Assembly: GCF_014648435.1 (NCBI RefSeq) | Contig: NZ_BMRC01000004.1 | Coordinates: 124,001 to 188,000 of the forward strand | Direction of reading: 5' to 3' | DNA: 64,000 bases | Source of the DNA: Nonomuraea spiralis | GTDB lineage: Bacteria > Actinomycetota > Actinomycetes > Streptosporangiales > Streptosporangiaceae | Part shown: positions 1 to 8,363 of the stretch, piece by piece | How the letters are laid out: each line of letters begins with the position of its first letter | How positions within the stretch are numbered: position 1 is the stretch's first letter | Position numbers and translations under genes: made by a program | The notes under the pieces: generated by a model | What the model saw: only the letters and a program-made list of their open reading frames with translations | Database searches by the model: none | Told to the model about the DNA's origin: nothing

Positions 1-1
1 A

Positions 2-439
2 GACCGCGACCCCCAGGGCAAGCCGCGCAACGCCAGGCCACGCGACGCGTACGGCAGGCCGCTCCCCTACGGCTCGTCCGGCGTCGACCGGGTCCCCGAC
101 GACTACGCCCCCACCGCCGCGCAGGCGCTCGCCGACGCGCGGCGCTTCCTGCGGGAAGGGCTGCCGTTCAACGCCCACGAGGTCTTCGAGGGCCGCTGGA
201 AGTGCGCCCCCGAGGACGAGCGCGAGCTGTGGCAGGGGCTCGCGCAGATCTGCGTCGGGCTGACGCACCTGCAACGCGGCAACGGCCGCGGCGCGGTGAC
301 CCTCCTCAGCCGCGGCGCGGCCAGGGCGCAGGCGTACGGCGGCGACTACGACGCCGTCGGCAGGGCGGCCACCGGCCTGACCCAGGACAGCGACCCCGGC
401 GAGGCCGTCGCCCTGATCCTGGGCGAGTTGCCGGACTAG
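2..439 (+). CDS. DUF309 family protein, 5' end outside the window
   Basis: The reading frame is open from base 2 to a TAG at 437-439 and gives the last 145 residues. The stretch FNAHEVFEGRWK, followed by LWQGLAQICVGLTHLQRGN, is the signature of the DUF309 helical family, in which His, Glu and Trp residues line a presumed active site. The family has no established reaction. The region before this motif (about residues 1-50) is Arg/Pro-rich and probably a variable N-terminal part. The last four bases overlap the 3' end of the convergent marP gene. The true start is not visible. Confidence 0.85.
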   Translation, partial: DRDPQGKPRNARPRDAYGRPLPYGSSGVDRVPDDYAPTAAQALADARRFLREGLPFNAHEVFEGRWKCAPEDERELWQGLAQICVGLTHLQRGNGRGAVTLLSRGAARAQAYGGDYDAVGRAATGLTQDSDPGEAVALILGELPD

Positions 440-1626
440 TCGCACTCCTGGGTGCTGGCCGGGGTGGTGTCGTTCCGGCCCTGGCCGGCGTCGGGCGCGA
501 CCTCCTCGGCGGTCAGCACGTAACCGGTGTCCTTCTCGCTGACGGCGGCGGCGAAGATCACGCCGTAGACGCGGCCGTCGACGGTGAGCAGCGGGCCGCC
601 GGAGTTGCCCGGCAACACCTTCCCGCGGATCGCGTAGACCTTCCGCCTGACGTTGGGGCCGTGGTAGATGTCGGGGCCCTCGGCGTCGAGGCGGCCGCCG
701 ATGCGGGCCGGCTCGGCGGTGAAGCCCTTGCCGCGCGGGAAGCCGGCGATGATGGCGTTGGCGCCGCGCTCGCCGTCGGCCTCGAAGCTGAGCTGCGGCA
801 GGTTGAGGCCGGGCACGTAGAGGACCGCGATGTCGCGCTGGGGGTTGTAGCGCACGACCGTGGCCGCGTGGCGCACGTTGCGGTAGTCGATGACCTCAAG
901 GTCGCGGGTGACGCCCGCGACGACGTGGGCGTTCGTCATGATCCGGTTGCCGGCGTAGACGAAACCGGTGCCCTCGATGTGCTTGTTGCAGCTCTCGGCG
1001 TTGCCCTGGACCTTGACGATGGCCCGCTGGGCGCGGCCCAGCTTGGCGCCCTGGAGGATGCTCTGCGCGGGCGGCGGTACGTCGATCAGCGTGTCGGCGC
1101 CGATCGCGTCGAAGACGGGCGGGAACTCCGACCTGTCGACGAACTTCTTGAACGGCTGCTGCCAGTTGCGCGCGGCCTGCGGGATCGCGTCGTCGACCGT
1201 GGTCAGCAGCGCGGAGTTCTTGACCTGGTCGACCAGCGGCGTGAAGGTCGTCGAGACGATCAGCGACCCGATCAGCCAGGCGATCACCAGCACCGACAGC
1301 GCGCTCGCGAACGTGCCGCCCACGGCGTCGGCCATCTTGGCCGGCTCCCACGTCACGTGGCTGCGTACGACCGCGCCGACCGTGGAGGAGGCGAACTGGC
1401 CGATCGTCGCGGCCAGGAACACGATCACGATGGCGAGCAGCGCCTGCGGGGTGTCGCCGTCGACGACCGCCTTGGCGATCGGCGGGGCGATGAAGATGCC
1501 CAGCACGGCGCCGCCCACGAACCCCACGAAACTCATCGCGCCGATGATGAAGCCCTGCCGGTACCCGGATACGCCGAAGGCGATCACGAGGCCGATCAAT
1601 ATGAGGTCAAGCAGATCACCGCGCAC
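436..1626 (-). CDS. marP: MarP-like membrane-anchored trypsin-type serine protease
   Basis: 396 residues from a GTG start. Residues 1-125 hold four hydrophobic segments with the CvpA/colicin V production pattern, and the rest is a chymotrypsin-fold protease outside the membrane. The triad is readable: His234 in TNAHVVAG, Asp265 in QRDIAVLYV and Ser342 in PGNSGGPLL. In Mycobacterium tuberculosis MarP (Rv3671c) is a periplasmic protease needed for acid resistance; that role is carried over by homology. Cys213 and Cys395 could form the disulfide known in MarP. A TACCTT box lies 6 bases before the GTG, suggesting a leaderless transcript. It is divergent from the HEAT-repeat gene and begins a block with the same order as Rv3671c-Rv3683. 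Confidence 0.92.
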   Translation of the reverse strand: MRGDLLDLILIGLVIAFGVSGYRQGFIIGAMSFVGFVGGAVLGIFIAPPIAKAVVDGDTPQALLAIVIVFLAATIGQFASSTVGAVVRSHVTWEPAKMADAVGGTFASALSVLVIAWLIGSLIVSTTFTPLVDQVKNSALLTTVDDAIPQAARNWQQPFKKFVDRSEFPPVFDAIGADTLIDVPPPAQSILQGAKLGRAQRAIVKVQGNAESCNKHIEGTGFVYAGNRIMTNAHVVAGVTRDLEVIDYRNVRHAATVVRYNPQRDIAVLYVPGLNLPQLSFEADGERGANAIIAGFPRGKGFTAEPARIGGRLDAEGPDIYHGPNVRRKVYAIRGKVLPGNSGGPLLTVDGRVYGVIFAAAVSEKDTGYVLTAEEVAPDAGQGRNDTTPASTQECD

Positions 1627-1708
1627 GCTTCAAAGGTAGCCAGCGATACGGTCAAGTGTGCACGTCTTCCGCCAGGACGACGTCACCCGCCTGGCTATCT
1701 TGGGCGCT

Positions 1709-2221
1709 ATGCCTCCGGCCGAGGGAACAGTGCGCGATCTCATCCGGGCAGCCCTCAGCGACACCGACCCGGACGGCCCACTGCGCTGGCACGTGATCTG
1801 CCTGCTGCGCCAGCGGGCCGACCTTGAGTCGTTCATCGAGGCACGCCGCCTGTGCGCCGCGGACAACGTGGCCGAGCGCCTGCTCGGGGTGGACATCATG
1901 GGCATGCTCCGGCCGTTCGTGGACCGTACGCTGCCGGTGCTGCGCTACCTCGCGGCCAGCGAGGACGACGCCATGGTCCTGTACTCGATCCTGATCGCGT
2001 TCGGCCATCTGGCCGACCCACGTTCGCTGCCCTCGGTGATCGACCTGGCCTGTCACGACGACGCCAGAGTCAGGTACGGCGCCGCGTACGCGCTGCAGCA
2101 CGTGCTCGGCGACCCGCCGGATCGGGCGGGCCTGGAGATGTTGCGCACCCTGGCCGCCGACGCCGACGCCGACGTGGCCGACTGGGCCTCGCTCGGCGTC
2201 TCGCTCAGGGCCGCGGAGTAA
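1709..2221 (+). CDS. HEAT-repeat protein
   Basis: 170 residues made of short helical repeats with the HEAT/Armadillo pattern (for example residues 85-150, where DDARVRYGAAYALQHVLG is a clear repeat). Such proteins are protein-binding scaffolds; no catalytic motif is visible. I chose the ATG at 1709 over an in-frame GTG at 1658 because a TATCTT box lies 7 bases upstream, as expected for leaderless transcription. The 3' end overlaps the convergent NudL-like gene by 17 bp. No specific partner can be named. Confidence 0.7.
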   Translation: MPPAEGTVRDLIRAALSDTDPDGPLRWHVICLLRQRADLESFIEARRLCAADNVAERLLGVDIMGMLRPFVDRTLPVLRYLAASEDDAMVLYSILIAFGHLADPRSLPSVIDLACHDDARVRYGAAYALQHVLGDPPDRAGLEMLRTLAADADADVADWASLGVSLRAAE

Positions 2222-2891
2222 CGATTCGAGGCGTCGGGGTGATCCGCTCGCGCAGGCCCATCCTGACGACCTCGGCCGGCAGGTCCTCGATCCGCGCGGG
2301 GTCCCACGGGCGTTCGAGGCCGCCCTCGCGCAGCACGGTGTCGAGCACCATCGCGGTGAACCCCCACACCAGCATGCCCCGTACGTGGAAGGCCGGACCG
2401 GCGAGCCCGCTGGGGTGCCGCAGCATGACCCGGTTGCCCGGGTCGACCAGCTCCACGATCGGCACCCGTTCGACGGACTCGACCTCGTCGGGCGAGGCGG
2501 CGTGCACCGCCGAGGGCGTGTGCCACCAGCCGAACACCGGCGTGACCCGGTTGTCGCTGTGGTCGAGGTAGAGCTCGGGCATGGTGCCGAGAACGCGTAC
2601 GCCACGGGGGTCGACGCCGGTCTCCTCCTCCGCCTCGCGCAGGGCCGCGCCGACCGGGCCGCCGTCGCCTGGATCGACGCCGCCGCCGGGGAAGGCGGGC
2701 TGGCCGGCGTGCCGGCGACCGCGTGAGCTGCGCTGGATCAGCAGCACGTCGGGACCGAACGGCCCCTCGCCGAACAACATCAGCACCGCGGCCAGGCGCC
2801 CGCCGTCGGCCGGGGGCCGCAGGTAGCGGGGCACGGTGATCCCGGCGGCCTGCGCCGCCAGCCGTTCGAGCCAGTCGGGCACTTCTGTCAC
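2205..2891 (-). CDS. NudL-like Nudix hydrolase (putative CoA pyrophosphatase)
   Basis: 228 residues. The GTG at 2891 is preferred to an upstream GTG at 2906 because GGAGG lies 5 bases before it. The NudL/UPF0035 signature RRHAGQPAFPGGG (about residues 59-71) is followed by a Nudix box ending REAEEETGV (residues 85-93). The first box Glu is replaced by Gly (residue 77), a position that also varies in E. coli NudL. The family hydrolyses CoA and CoA derivatives to phosphopantetheine and ADP. It lies 48 bp downstream of nth on the same strand, as the Nudix gene Rv3672c does near nth in mycobacteria. Substrate is inferred from the family. Confidence 0.85.
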   Translation of the reverse strand: MTEVPDWLERLAAQAAGITVPRYLRPPADGGRLAAVLMLFGEGPFGPDVLLIQRSSRGRRHAGQPAFPGGGVDPGDGGPVGAALREAEEETGVDPRGVRVLGTMPELYLDHSDNRVTPVFGWWHTPSAVHAASPDEVESVERVPIVELVDPGNRVMLRHPSGLAGPAFHVRGMLVWGFTAMVLDTVLREGGLERPWDPARIEDLPAEVVRMGLRERITPTPRIVTPRP

Positions 2892-2939
2892 GCCAACCTC
2901 CAACACGGTACGGCCCCGTTCACTTCCCGCGCGTGGCGC

Positions 2940-3662
2940 TCAGGAGAAGGGACCGGGCCTGACCAGCTTCTCCGCCTCCGCCTCGCCCGTGGGCCCGGTG
3001 CCGAAGGAGGGGCACAGGCTCGCCAGCGGGCACACGCCGCAGGCCGGACGGCGGGCGTGGCAGATGCGGCGGCCGTGCCAGATCACCCGGTGGGAGAAGA
3101 TCGTCCACTCGCGTCGGGGCAGCAGCTCGGCCACGACGTGCTCGATCTTGACGGGGTCGGTCTCCTCGGTCCAGCCGAAGCGGCGCACGAGCCTCTGGAA
3201 GTGGGTGTCGACGGTCAGCCCAGGCACGCCGAACGCGTTGCCGAGCACCACGTTCGCGGTCTTGCGGCCCACGCCGGGCAGCGTGACCAGGTCCTTGAGC
3301 CGGCCGGGCACCTCGCCGCGGTAGCGCTCGCACACGGCCTGGGCCATGCCGATGATGCTGTTGGTCTTGGCGCGGAAGAAGCCGGTCGAGCGGATGATGT
3401 CTTCCATCTCGGCCCGGTCGGCGGCGGCGTAGTCCTCGACCGTGGGGTATTTGGCGAACAGGGTGGGAGTCACCATGTTCACCCGCTTGTCGGTGCACTG
3501 GGCCGAGAGGATGGTGGCGACCAGGAGCTCCAGCGGGTTGCGGAAGTCGAGCTCACAGTGGGCGTCGGGGTAGGTCTCGGCGAGGATGCGGTTCATCTTG
3601 CGCGCCCGCCGTACCAGTGCGAGCTGGGTCTCCGGCTTGCGGCCCGCCGCGTTCGTGGCCAT
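2940..3662 (-). CDS. nth: Endonuclease III (DNA glycosylase/AP lyase)
   Basis: 240 residues. The helix-hairpin-helix segment [15 protein letters not shown] carries the catalytic Lys134, and Asp152 in TVDTHFQR is the second catalytic residue. The C-terminal iron-sulfur loop is intact: Cys201-X6-Cys208-X2-Cys211-X5-Cys217. The enzyme removes oxidised pyrimidines and cleaves the abasic site in base excision repair. A TAGTCT box lies 6 bases before the ATG, so the message is probably leaderless. It is divergent from the kinase-like gene at 3738. Confidence 0.97.
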   Translation of the reverse strand: MATNAAGRKPETQLALVRRARKMNRILAETYPDAHCELDFRNPLELLVATILSAQCTDKRVNMVTPTLFAKYPTVEDYAAADRAEMEDIIRSTGFFRAKTNSIIGMAQAVCERYRGEVPGRLKDLVTLPGVGRKTANVVLGNAFGVPGLTVDTHFQRLVRRFGWTEETDPVKIEHVVAELLPRREWTIFSHRVIWHGRRICHARRPACGVCPLASLCPSFGTGPTGEAEAEKLVRPGPFS

Positions 3663-3737
3663 GCCGCAAGACTATGGGAACGGTTGAACCTTCTCCGCCT
3701 CGTTCGCGTACAACCTGGCGCGTGGAGGGCGGCGATC

Positions 3738-4166
3738 ATGGGCGATCAGCACAAGGGCGAGACACTGACCGAGTTCGTACGCGCGGGCGGCCCGTTGAGC
3801 GGCGCCGCGCTGCACCGGCTGGCGCTGGGCAGCGCCGCGGCCATGGCCAGGATGCACGCCCATGGCGTGACCGGCCTGCGGCTCACCCCGGACAACGTCG
3901 CGCTCGGCACGCGCGGCCAGGTGCTGGTGGGCGTTCAGGGCTCGCCCGGCCGCGGTGGCCCGGCGGGTGACGTACGGGACTGGGCCGAGCTGGTGAGGTA
4001 CGCGAGCGGCCCCGGCACGCTGCCGCATCCGCTGCGCGGAGTGGTCGAGCGCTGCCGCCGTCCCGAGCCGGCCGCCCGCCCTTCGGCGGCCCATGTCGTA
4101 CGCGTCCTGCTGGACCACACGATGGCGACGGCGGTCGCCTCAGTGGACGACCTCCTGCGGAAGTAA
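3738..4166 (+). CDS. Small protein resembling part of a Ser/Thr kinase domain
   Basis: 142 residues starting at ATG 3738, with GGAGGG about 8 bases upstream. The stretch ARMHAHGVTGLRLTPDNVAL aligns by eye with the kinase catalytic-loop region (HxxGVvHrDLKPsNVLL), but the catalytic HRD Asp and Lys are replaced (GLRLTPDN). No glycine-rich loop, VAIK lysine or DFG is present. The C-terminal half ends in the Pro-Xaa-Ala-Arg-Pro-Ser pattern common at the end of kinase domains. It is therefore best read as a degenerate or scaffold kinase fragment, possibly a ligand-binding relic. It lies between nth and crp. The kinase link is inference from short motifs. Confidence 0.55.
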   Translation: MGDQHKGETLTEFVRAGGPLSGAALHRLALGSAAAMARMHAHGVTGLRLTPDNVALGTRGQVLVGVQGSPGRGGPAGDVRDWAELVRYASGPGTLPHPLRGVVERCRRPEPAARPSAAHVVRVLLDHTMATAVASVDDLLRK

Positions 4167-4299
4167 GCAGGTCACCCGATTTGTTCATACACTTCAGTGC
4201 GCCACACACCAGGGCATACCCCACCTAATGCGGGCATTCCCATAGCCTGTGTGTGCCGCCCGGAGTGGGGTGAGTCACAATGGCAGCAGAGGAGGCAGA

Positions 4300-4980
4300 G
4301 TGAACACCGAAGATGTGCTGGGCAAGGCCCCCCTGTTCGCCGCGCTCGACCGCGAGAGCGCCGCGGCGCTGCGTACGAGCATCACCGAGGTCCAGCTGTC
4401 CAAGGGGCAGACCCTCTTCCACGAGAACGAGACCGGCGACCGGCTCTACGTCGTGCTCGAAGGCAAGATCAAGCTCTCCCGCACCTCGCCCGACGGCCGC
4501 GAGAACCTGTTGAGCGTGCTCGGCCCGAGCGAGATGTTCGGCGAGTTGTCCCTGTTCGACCCGCGCCCGCGCACGGCCACCGCGACCGCGCTGACCGACG
4601 TGCGCCTGGCCGGGCTGGGCCACGACGACCTGCGCCCGTGGCTGACCGGCCGCCCCGAGGTGGCGCTGCACCTGCTGCGCGCCCTGGCCCAGCGGCTGCG
4701 CCGGACCAACGACGTGCTGGCCGACCTGGTCTTCACCGACGTGCCCGGACGGGTCGCCAAGCAGCTCCTCGACCTGGCCGAGCGGTTCGGCACCAAGACC
4801 GACGACGGCATGCGCGTGCACCACGACCTCACCCAGGAGGAGCTGGCCCAGCTCGTCGGGGCCTCGCGCGAGACGGTGAACAAGGCCCTGGCCGACTTCG
4901 CCCAGCGCGGCTGGCTGCGCATCGAGGCCAAGGCCGTGGTCATCCTCGACATGGACCGGCTCTACAACCGCTCCAGGTAG
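4300..4980 (+). CDS. crp: Crp/Fnr-family transcriptional regulator (GlxR/Crp-like)
   Basis: 226 residues from a GTG with GAGGAGG 6 bases upstream. The length matches mycobacterial Crp and corynebacterial GlxR. The cyclic-nucleotide domain has the phosphate-binding cassette FGELSLFDPRPRTATA (residues 80-95; Glu82 and Arg91 would contact cAMP). The C-terminal winged helix (about 178-200, LTQEELAQLVGASRETVNKAL) binds DNA. It sits where Rv3676 (crp) sits in M. tuberculosis. A TAGCCT -10-like box lies about 60 bp before the start, so unlike many neighbours the gene has a 5' leader. The 3' end overlaps the convergent metallo-beta-lactamase gene by 19 bp. Confidence 0.93.
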   Translation: MNTEDVLGKAPLFAALDRESAAALRTSITEVQLSKGQTLFHENETGDRLYVVLEGKIKLSRTSPDGRENLLSVLGPSEMFGELSLFDPRPRTATATALTDVRLAGLGHDDLRPWLTGRPEVALHLLRALAQRLRRTNDVLADLVFTDVPGRVAKQLLDLAERFGTKTDDGMRVHHDLTQEELAQLVGASRETVNKALADFAQRGWLRIEAKAVVILDMDRLYNRSR

Positions 4981-5750
4981 TCGAGCTGGGCCCGCACGGA
5001 CACCTCCGCGGCGGGCCAGAGCGACCTGTCGACGCCGGCGTACACGTCCTCGACGATCTCGCGCGGCGTGCGCGCGCCCCGCGCCCGCGCCGCCCTGATC
5101 TGGTCGAGGCGCTGCCGCCGGTGGGCGATGTAGGCGTCGAGGACCGCGATCGGGTCGGGCAGCACCGGGCCGTGGCCGGGCAGCAGCGCCCGCGCCCCCA
5201 GGCCCTCGGCCGCCGCCCTGAGCCGGTCGAGGCTGCGCAGGTAGTCGCCCAGGCCGCCGTCCTGGGCGATGATCGTGGTGCCCCTGCCCAGGATCGTGTC
5301 GCCGGTCAGCATGGCCCGGTCCTGCGGCAGCCAGAAGCAGAGCGAGTCGAACGAGTGGCCGGGCGTGCCGTACACGTGCAGCTCCAGGCCGTCCACGGTG
5401 ATCACGTCCCCGTCGCCGAGCCCTTCGTCGCCCAGCCGGTGGCGTGGGTCGAGGGCGCGTACGGGGGCGCCGACCAGCTCGGCGAAGCGCTTGGCGCCGC
5501 CGCTGTGGTCGTGATGGCCGTGCGTGAGCAGGATCTGGGTGACCCGCCGCCCGCCCAGATGGTCGCGTACGCGGAGCAGATGAGCCTCGTCGTCGGGCCC
5601 GGGATCGACGACGACCGCGTCGCGGGTGCCGATGACCCAGGTGTTGGTGCCGTCCAGCGTCATGGCGGACGGGTTGGGCGCGAGCAGGTTCTCGGCGTGT
5701 TCGGTACGGGATCCGTCAGGCGTGTCGAGCGGGATGTGCAGGCCGCTCAC
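4962..5750 (-). CDS. Metallo-beta-lactamase-fold hydrolase
   Basis: 262 residues from a GTG that overlaps the TGA of the upstream Nudix gene (GTGA, bases 5747-5750), so the two are translationally coupled. The zinc motif THGHHDHSGG (His77, His79, Asp81, His82) is followed by the downstream ligands in TPGHSFDSL, GDTILG and LPGHGP. The arrangement resembles the glyoxalase II/LACTB2-like subgroup. It is the counterpart of Rv3677c next to crp. The substrate cannot be read from sequence; LACTB2-like members act on RNA and glyoxalase-like members on thioesters. Confidence 0.88.
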   Translation of the reverse strand: MSGLHIPLDTPDGSRTEHAENLLAPNPSAMTLDGTNTWVIGTRDAVVVDPGPDDEAHLLRVRDHLGGRRVTQILLTHGHHDHSGGAKRFAELVGAPVRALDPRHRLGDEGLGDGDVITVDGLELHVYGTPGHSFDSLCFWLPQDRAMLTGDTILGRGTTIIAQDGGLGDYLRSLDRLRAAAEGLGARALLPGHGPVLPDPIAVLDAYIAHRRQRLDQIRAARARGARTPREIVEDVYAGVDRSLWPAAEVSVRAQLDYLERL

Positions 5751-6565
5751 GGCGTCATCAACCTCATCTCTCCCTCGACCTCCACGGCCTCCGGCAGGAT
5801 GGCGGTGATGTGCCGCTCCTCGGCCAGCACGGAGGCCACGCTGTCGTGCCCGGCCAGCTCGTCGAGCGTGCGGTAGGTGGGCGGCATCAGGAAGATCTCT
5901 CCCCTGCGCGCCAGCTCGACCGCCTCGGCGGGCCGCCGCCACACCACGTGGTCGGCCTCGCCCCCGACGTCGCGCGTACGCTGCCCCTCGGGCAGCACCG
6001 CCACGAAGAACCGGGTGTCGAACCTGCGCTGCTCGATCACCGGCGTGATCCAGTGGGCCCACGGCTTGAGCAGGTCGGACCGGAGCACCAGGCCGCGCCC
6101 GGCCAGGAAGTCGGCGAAGGCCAGGCTCCGGTCGATCAGCGCCAGCCGGTCGGCCTCCCAGTCGTCGCCCGTCGTGTCCTCGACCACGCTGTCCGGCCCC
6201 GGCCCGGCCAGCAGCACCCCGGACTCCTCGAACGTCTCCCGCACGGCCGCGCACACCAGCCCGCGCGCGAGGTTCTCGTCGGCGTGGAAGACCTCGCCCC
6301 ACTCCTTGGGCGACGGCCCGGCCCAGGCGACCGCCTGGTCGGTGTCACGGGGGTCGACCGAGCCGCCGGGGAAGACGTACGCGCCCGCCGCGAAGGCCAT
6401 CGTGGACTTGCGCCTGAGCAGGTAGACCTCGGGCCCGCCACGCGGACCCGAGCCGCGCAGGATCACCACCGTGGCGGCGTCACGCGCCGGGACGGGTTCG
6501 ACCCGCCCGGCGATGATCTCTCTGGCTCGCGCGGCGAGCTCGTCGGGAAGGGGAAGACCGGCCAC
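5747..6565 (-). CDS. Nudix hydrolase of the NUDT19/RP2 type
   Basis: 272 residues from a GTG with GGAGG 4-5 bases upstream. The Nudix fold begins at about residue 28 (AATVVILRGSG). The box is split in the NUDT19-like way: FPGGSVDPRD, then an insert of about 35 residues, then AAVRETFEESGVLLA. In eukaryotes this subgroup hydrolyses CoA esters. Acting on CoA or another nucleotide diphosphate here is inference. It is the first gene of a two-gene coupled unit with the metallo-beta-lactamase-fold enzyme, which suggests sequential or related steps. Confidence 0.85.
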   Translation of the reverse strand: MAGLPLPDELAARAREIIAGRVEPVPARDAATVVILRGSGPRGGPEVYLLRRKSTMAFAAGAYVFPGGSVDPRDTDQAVAWAGPSPKEWGEVFHADENLARGLVCAAVRETFEESGVLLAGPGPDSVVEDTTGDDWEADRLALIDRSLAFADFLAGRGLVLRSDLLKPWAHWITPVIEQRRFDTRFFVAVLPEGQRTRDVGGEADHVVWRRPAEAVELARRGEIFLMPPTYRTLDELAGHDSVASVLAEERHITAILPEAVEVEGEMRLMTP

Positions 6566-6614
6566 CTGACCTCCTACTAGAACATCACTCGGTCATGGTG
6601 ACACATCCCCGCGG

Positions 6615-7073
6615 TCAGGAGACCTCCGCGATCAGCTCCACTTCCACGGGAGCGTCCAGCGGCAGCGCGGCCACGCCCACGGCGCTGCGGGCGTGCTTGC
6701 CGGCGTCGCCGAACACCTCGGCCAGGAAGTCGCTGGCGCCGTTGGCCACCTGGGGCTGCTCGGTGAAGCTCGGCGCGCTGGCCACGAAGACCACGACCTT
6801 GACGATCCTGCGCACCCTGGACAGCTCGCCCAGCTCGGCCTTCAGCGCGGCCAGCGCGTTGAGCACGCAGATGCGGGCCTGCGCCTTGCCCTCGTCGACG
6901 CCGAGGTCGACGCCGAGCTTGCCGGTCTGGTGCAGCTTGCCCTCCAGCATGGGCACCTGGCCGGAGGTGTAGACGAGATCGCCGGTGCGCGCGGTCGGCA
7001 CGTACGCGGCCAGCGGCGTCACGGGCTGGGGCAGCTCGAACCCGAGCTCGGCGATGCGTTCCTCGGGGGTCAC
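6615..7073 (-). CDS. RidA/YjgF/YER057c family protein
   Basis: 152 residues from a GTG overlapping the TGA of the upstream 51-residue gene (GTGA at 7070-7073). The family pattern is visible in LVYTSGQVPMLEG, in the central ARICVLNALAALKA helix and in the VVVFVASAPSFTEQP strand. The C-terminal PLDAPVEVELIAEV ends the fold. RidA deaminates reactive enamine/imine intermediates released by PLP enzymes, but this longer subgroup (UPF0076-like, as Rv3678c) lacks the usual Arg105-type motif as far as I can see, so its activity may differ. The coupling to a DUF4177 protein is conserved in actinobacteria (Rv3678A/Rv3678c). Confidence 0.87.
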   Translation of the reverse strand: MTPEERIAELGFELPQPVTPLAAYVPTARTGDLVYTSGQVPMLEGKLHQTGKLGVDLGVDEGKAQARICVLNALAALKAELGELSRVRRIVKVVVFVASAPSFTEQPQVANGASDFLAEVFGDAGKHARSAVGVAALPLDAPVEVELIAEVS

Positions 7074-7225
7074 GGCTTCTCCCGCTTGAAGTAGGCGACG
7101 AGCTGCTCGGGCGTGGCGCCCTGGACGATCTGGACCAGCTCCCAGCCGTCGGCCCCGAAGTTGTCGAGGATCATCTTCGTGTTGTGGATCAGCACCGGAG
7201 CGGTGAGGTACTCCCATTTCTTCAT
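7070..7225 (-). CDS. DUF4177 small protein
   Basis: 51 residues starting at ATG 7225 (MKKWEYLTAPVLIH). The NFGADGWELVQIV core is the DUF4177 signature, a short beta-beta-alpha fold of unknown role. Its stop overlaps the start of the RidA-like gene by four bases, so the two are coupled and probably act together. The equivalent in M. tuberculosis is Rv3678A. Confidence 0.85.
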   Translation of the reverse strand: MKKWEYLTAPVLIHNTKMILDNFGADGWELVQIVQGATPEQLVAYFKREKP

Positions 7226-7358
7226 GGCATGACGATCTCATGGAAACCCGCCCCACGGCCTGTTACCCCACCCATCTGAGCGGCGGTGACCGCAATGTGA
7301 GCAATCTCAAACGGTGGCCGTCGGGTTTCGACAAGTAACCGTTCGGTAGCCTCGAAAC

Positions 7359-8363
7359 GTGGACTCTCCGGACACGGAATGGGACGACGTGCGCCTGCAC
7401 GTCGTCACCGGCAAGGGCGGCACCGGCAAGACGACCGTCGCCGCCGCCCTCGCCCTCGCGCTGGCCGCGGGCGGGCGCAAGGTGCTGCTCGTGGAGGTGG
7501 AGGGCAGGCAGGGCATCGCCCAGATCTTCGACCTGCCCCCGCTGCCCTACGAGGAGCGCAAGATCGCCGTGGCGCCCTCCGGCGGCGACGTGTACGCGCT
7601 GGCCATCGATCCCGAAGAGGCCATGCTCGAATACATGGAGATGTTCTACGGCATGCGCAGGGCCGGCCGCGCACTGACCAAGATGGGCATCGTCGACTTC
7701 GCCACCACCGTGGCCCCCGGCTTCCGCGACGTCCTGGTCACCGGCAAGACGACCGAGGCCGTACGCAGGCGGGGCAGGAACGGCCGCCGCGTCTACGACG
7801 CCGTCGTCCTCGACGCGCCGCCCACCGGCCGCATCGCCCGCTTCCTGAACGTCACCCAGGAGGTCGCCGGCCTGGCCAAGGTCGGGCCGATCAAGAACCA
7901 CTCCGAACTGGTGAACGGCGTCGTGAAATCCAGGGAGACGATGGTCCACTTCGTGACCCTCCTGGAGGAGATGCCGGTGCAGGAGACCCTCGACGGGGTC
8001 GCCGAATTGCGTTCTGCCGGGCTCCCCCCAGGTTGCGTTTTCATCAACATGGTGCGTGAATCACTGCTTCCACAGGCCGCTCTTGACATGGCTGTCAAGG
8101 GCCGCTTCGACGTGGGCGAGCTCGCGCTCGGGCTCAAGGCCGCCGGGCTCGCCGACACCTCCGACGCCGCCGCCATGGCCGAGGCGCTCGCCGAGGAGGT
8201 CGTCGAGCACGCCCGCCGCACCGAGCTGGAGCGCGCCGAACGCGAGTCCCTGGCCGATGCCGGCCTGCCGCGCCTCGAGCTGCCGCTGCTGGCCGACGGC
8301 GTCGACCTGGCCGGCCTGTACGAGCTGGCCGACACCATCCGCACCCACCGGGGAGCAGCGTGA
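7359..8363 (+). CDS. ArsA-like P-loop ATPase, first of a pair
   Basis: 334 residues. The deviant Walker A motif TGKGGTGKTTVA (about residues 17-28) and DAPPTGRIARFL (switch II/Walker B) place it in the ArsA/Get3 class of SIMIBI ATPases. There is only one ATPase half, and the metalloid-binding cysteines of arsenite pumps are not evident. It corresponds to Rv3679, which with Rv3680 forms a hetero-oligomeric ATPase pair in mycobacteria; a heterodimer here is inferred from the GTGA overlap with the next gene. A TAGCCT box 6 bases before the GTG indicates leaderless transcription. Calling it an anion transporter would go beyond the evidence. Confidence 0.9.
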   Translation: MDSPDTEWDDVRLHVVTGKGGTGKTTVAAALALALAAGGRKVLLVEVEGRQGIAQIFDLPPLPYEERKIAVAPSGGDVYALAIDPEEAMLEYMEMFYGMRRAGRALTKMGIVDFATTVAPGFRDVLVTGKTTEAVRRRGRNGRRVYDAVVLDAPPTGRIARFLNVTQEVAGLAKVGPIKNHSELVNGVVKSRETMVHFVTLLEEMPVQETLDGVAELRSAGLPPGCVFINMVRESLLPQAALDMAVKGRFDVGELALGLKAAGLADTSDAAAMAEALAEEVVEHARRTELERAERESLADAGLPRLELPLLADGVDLAGLYELADTIRTHRGAA

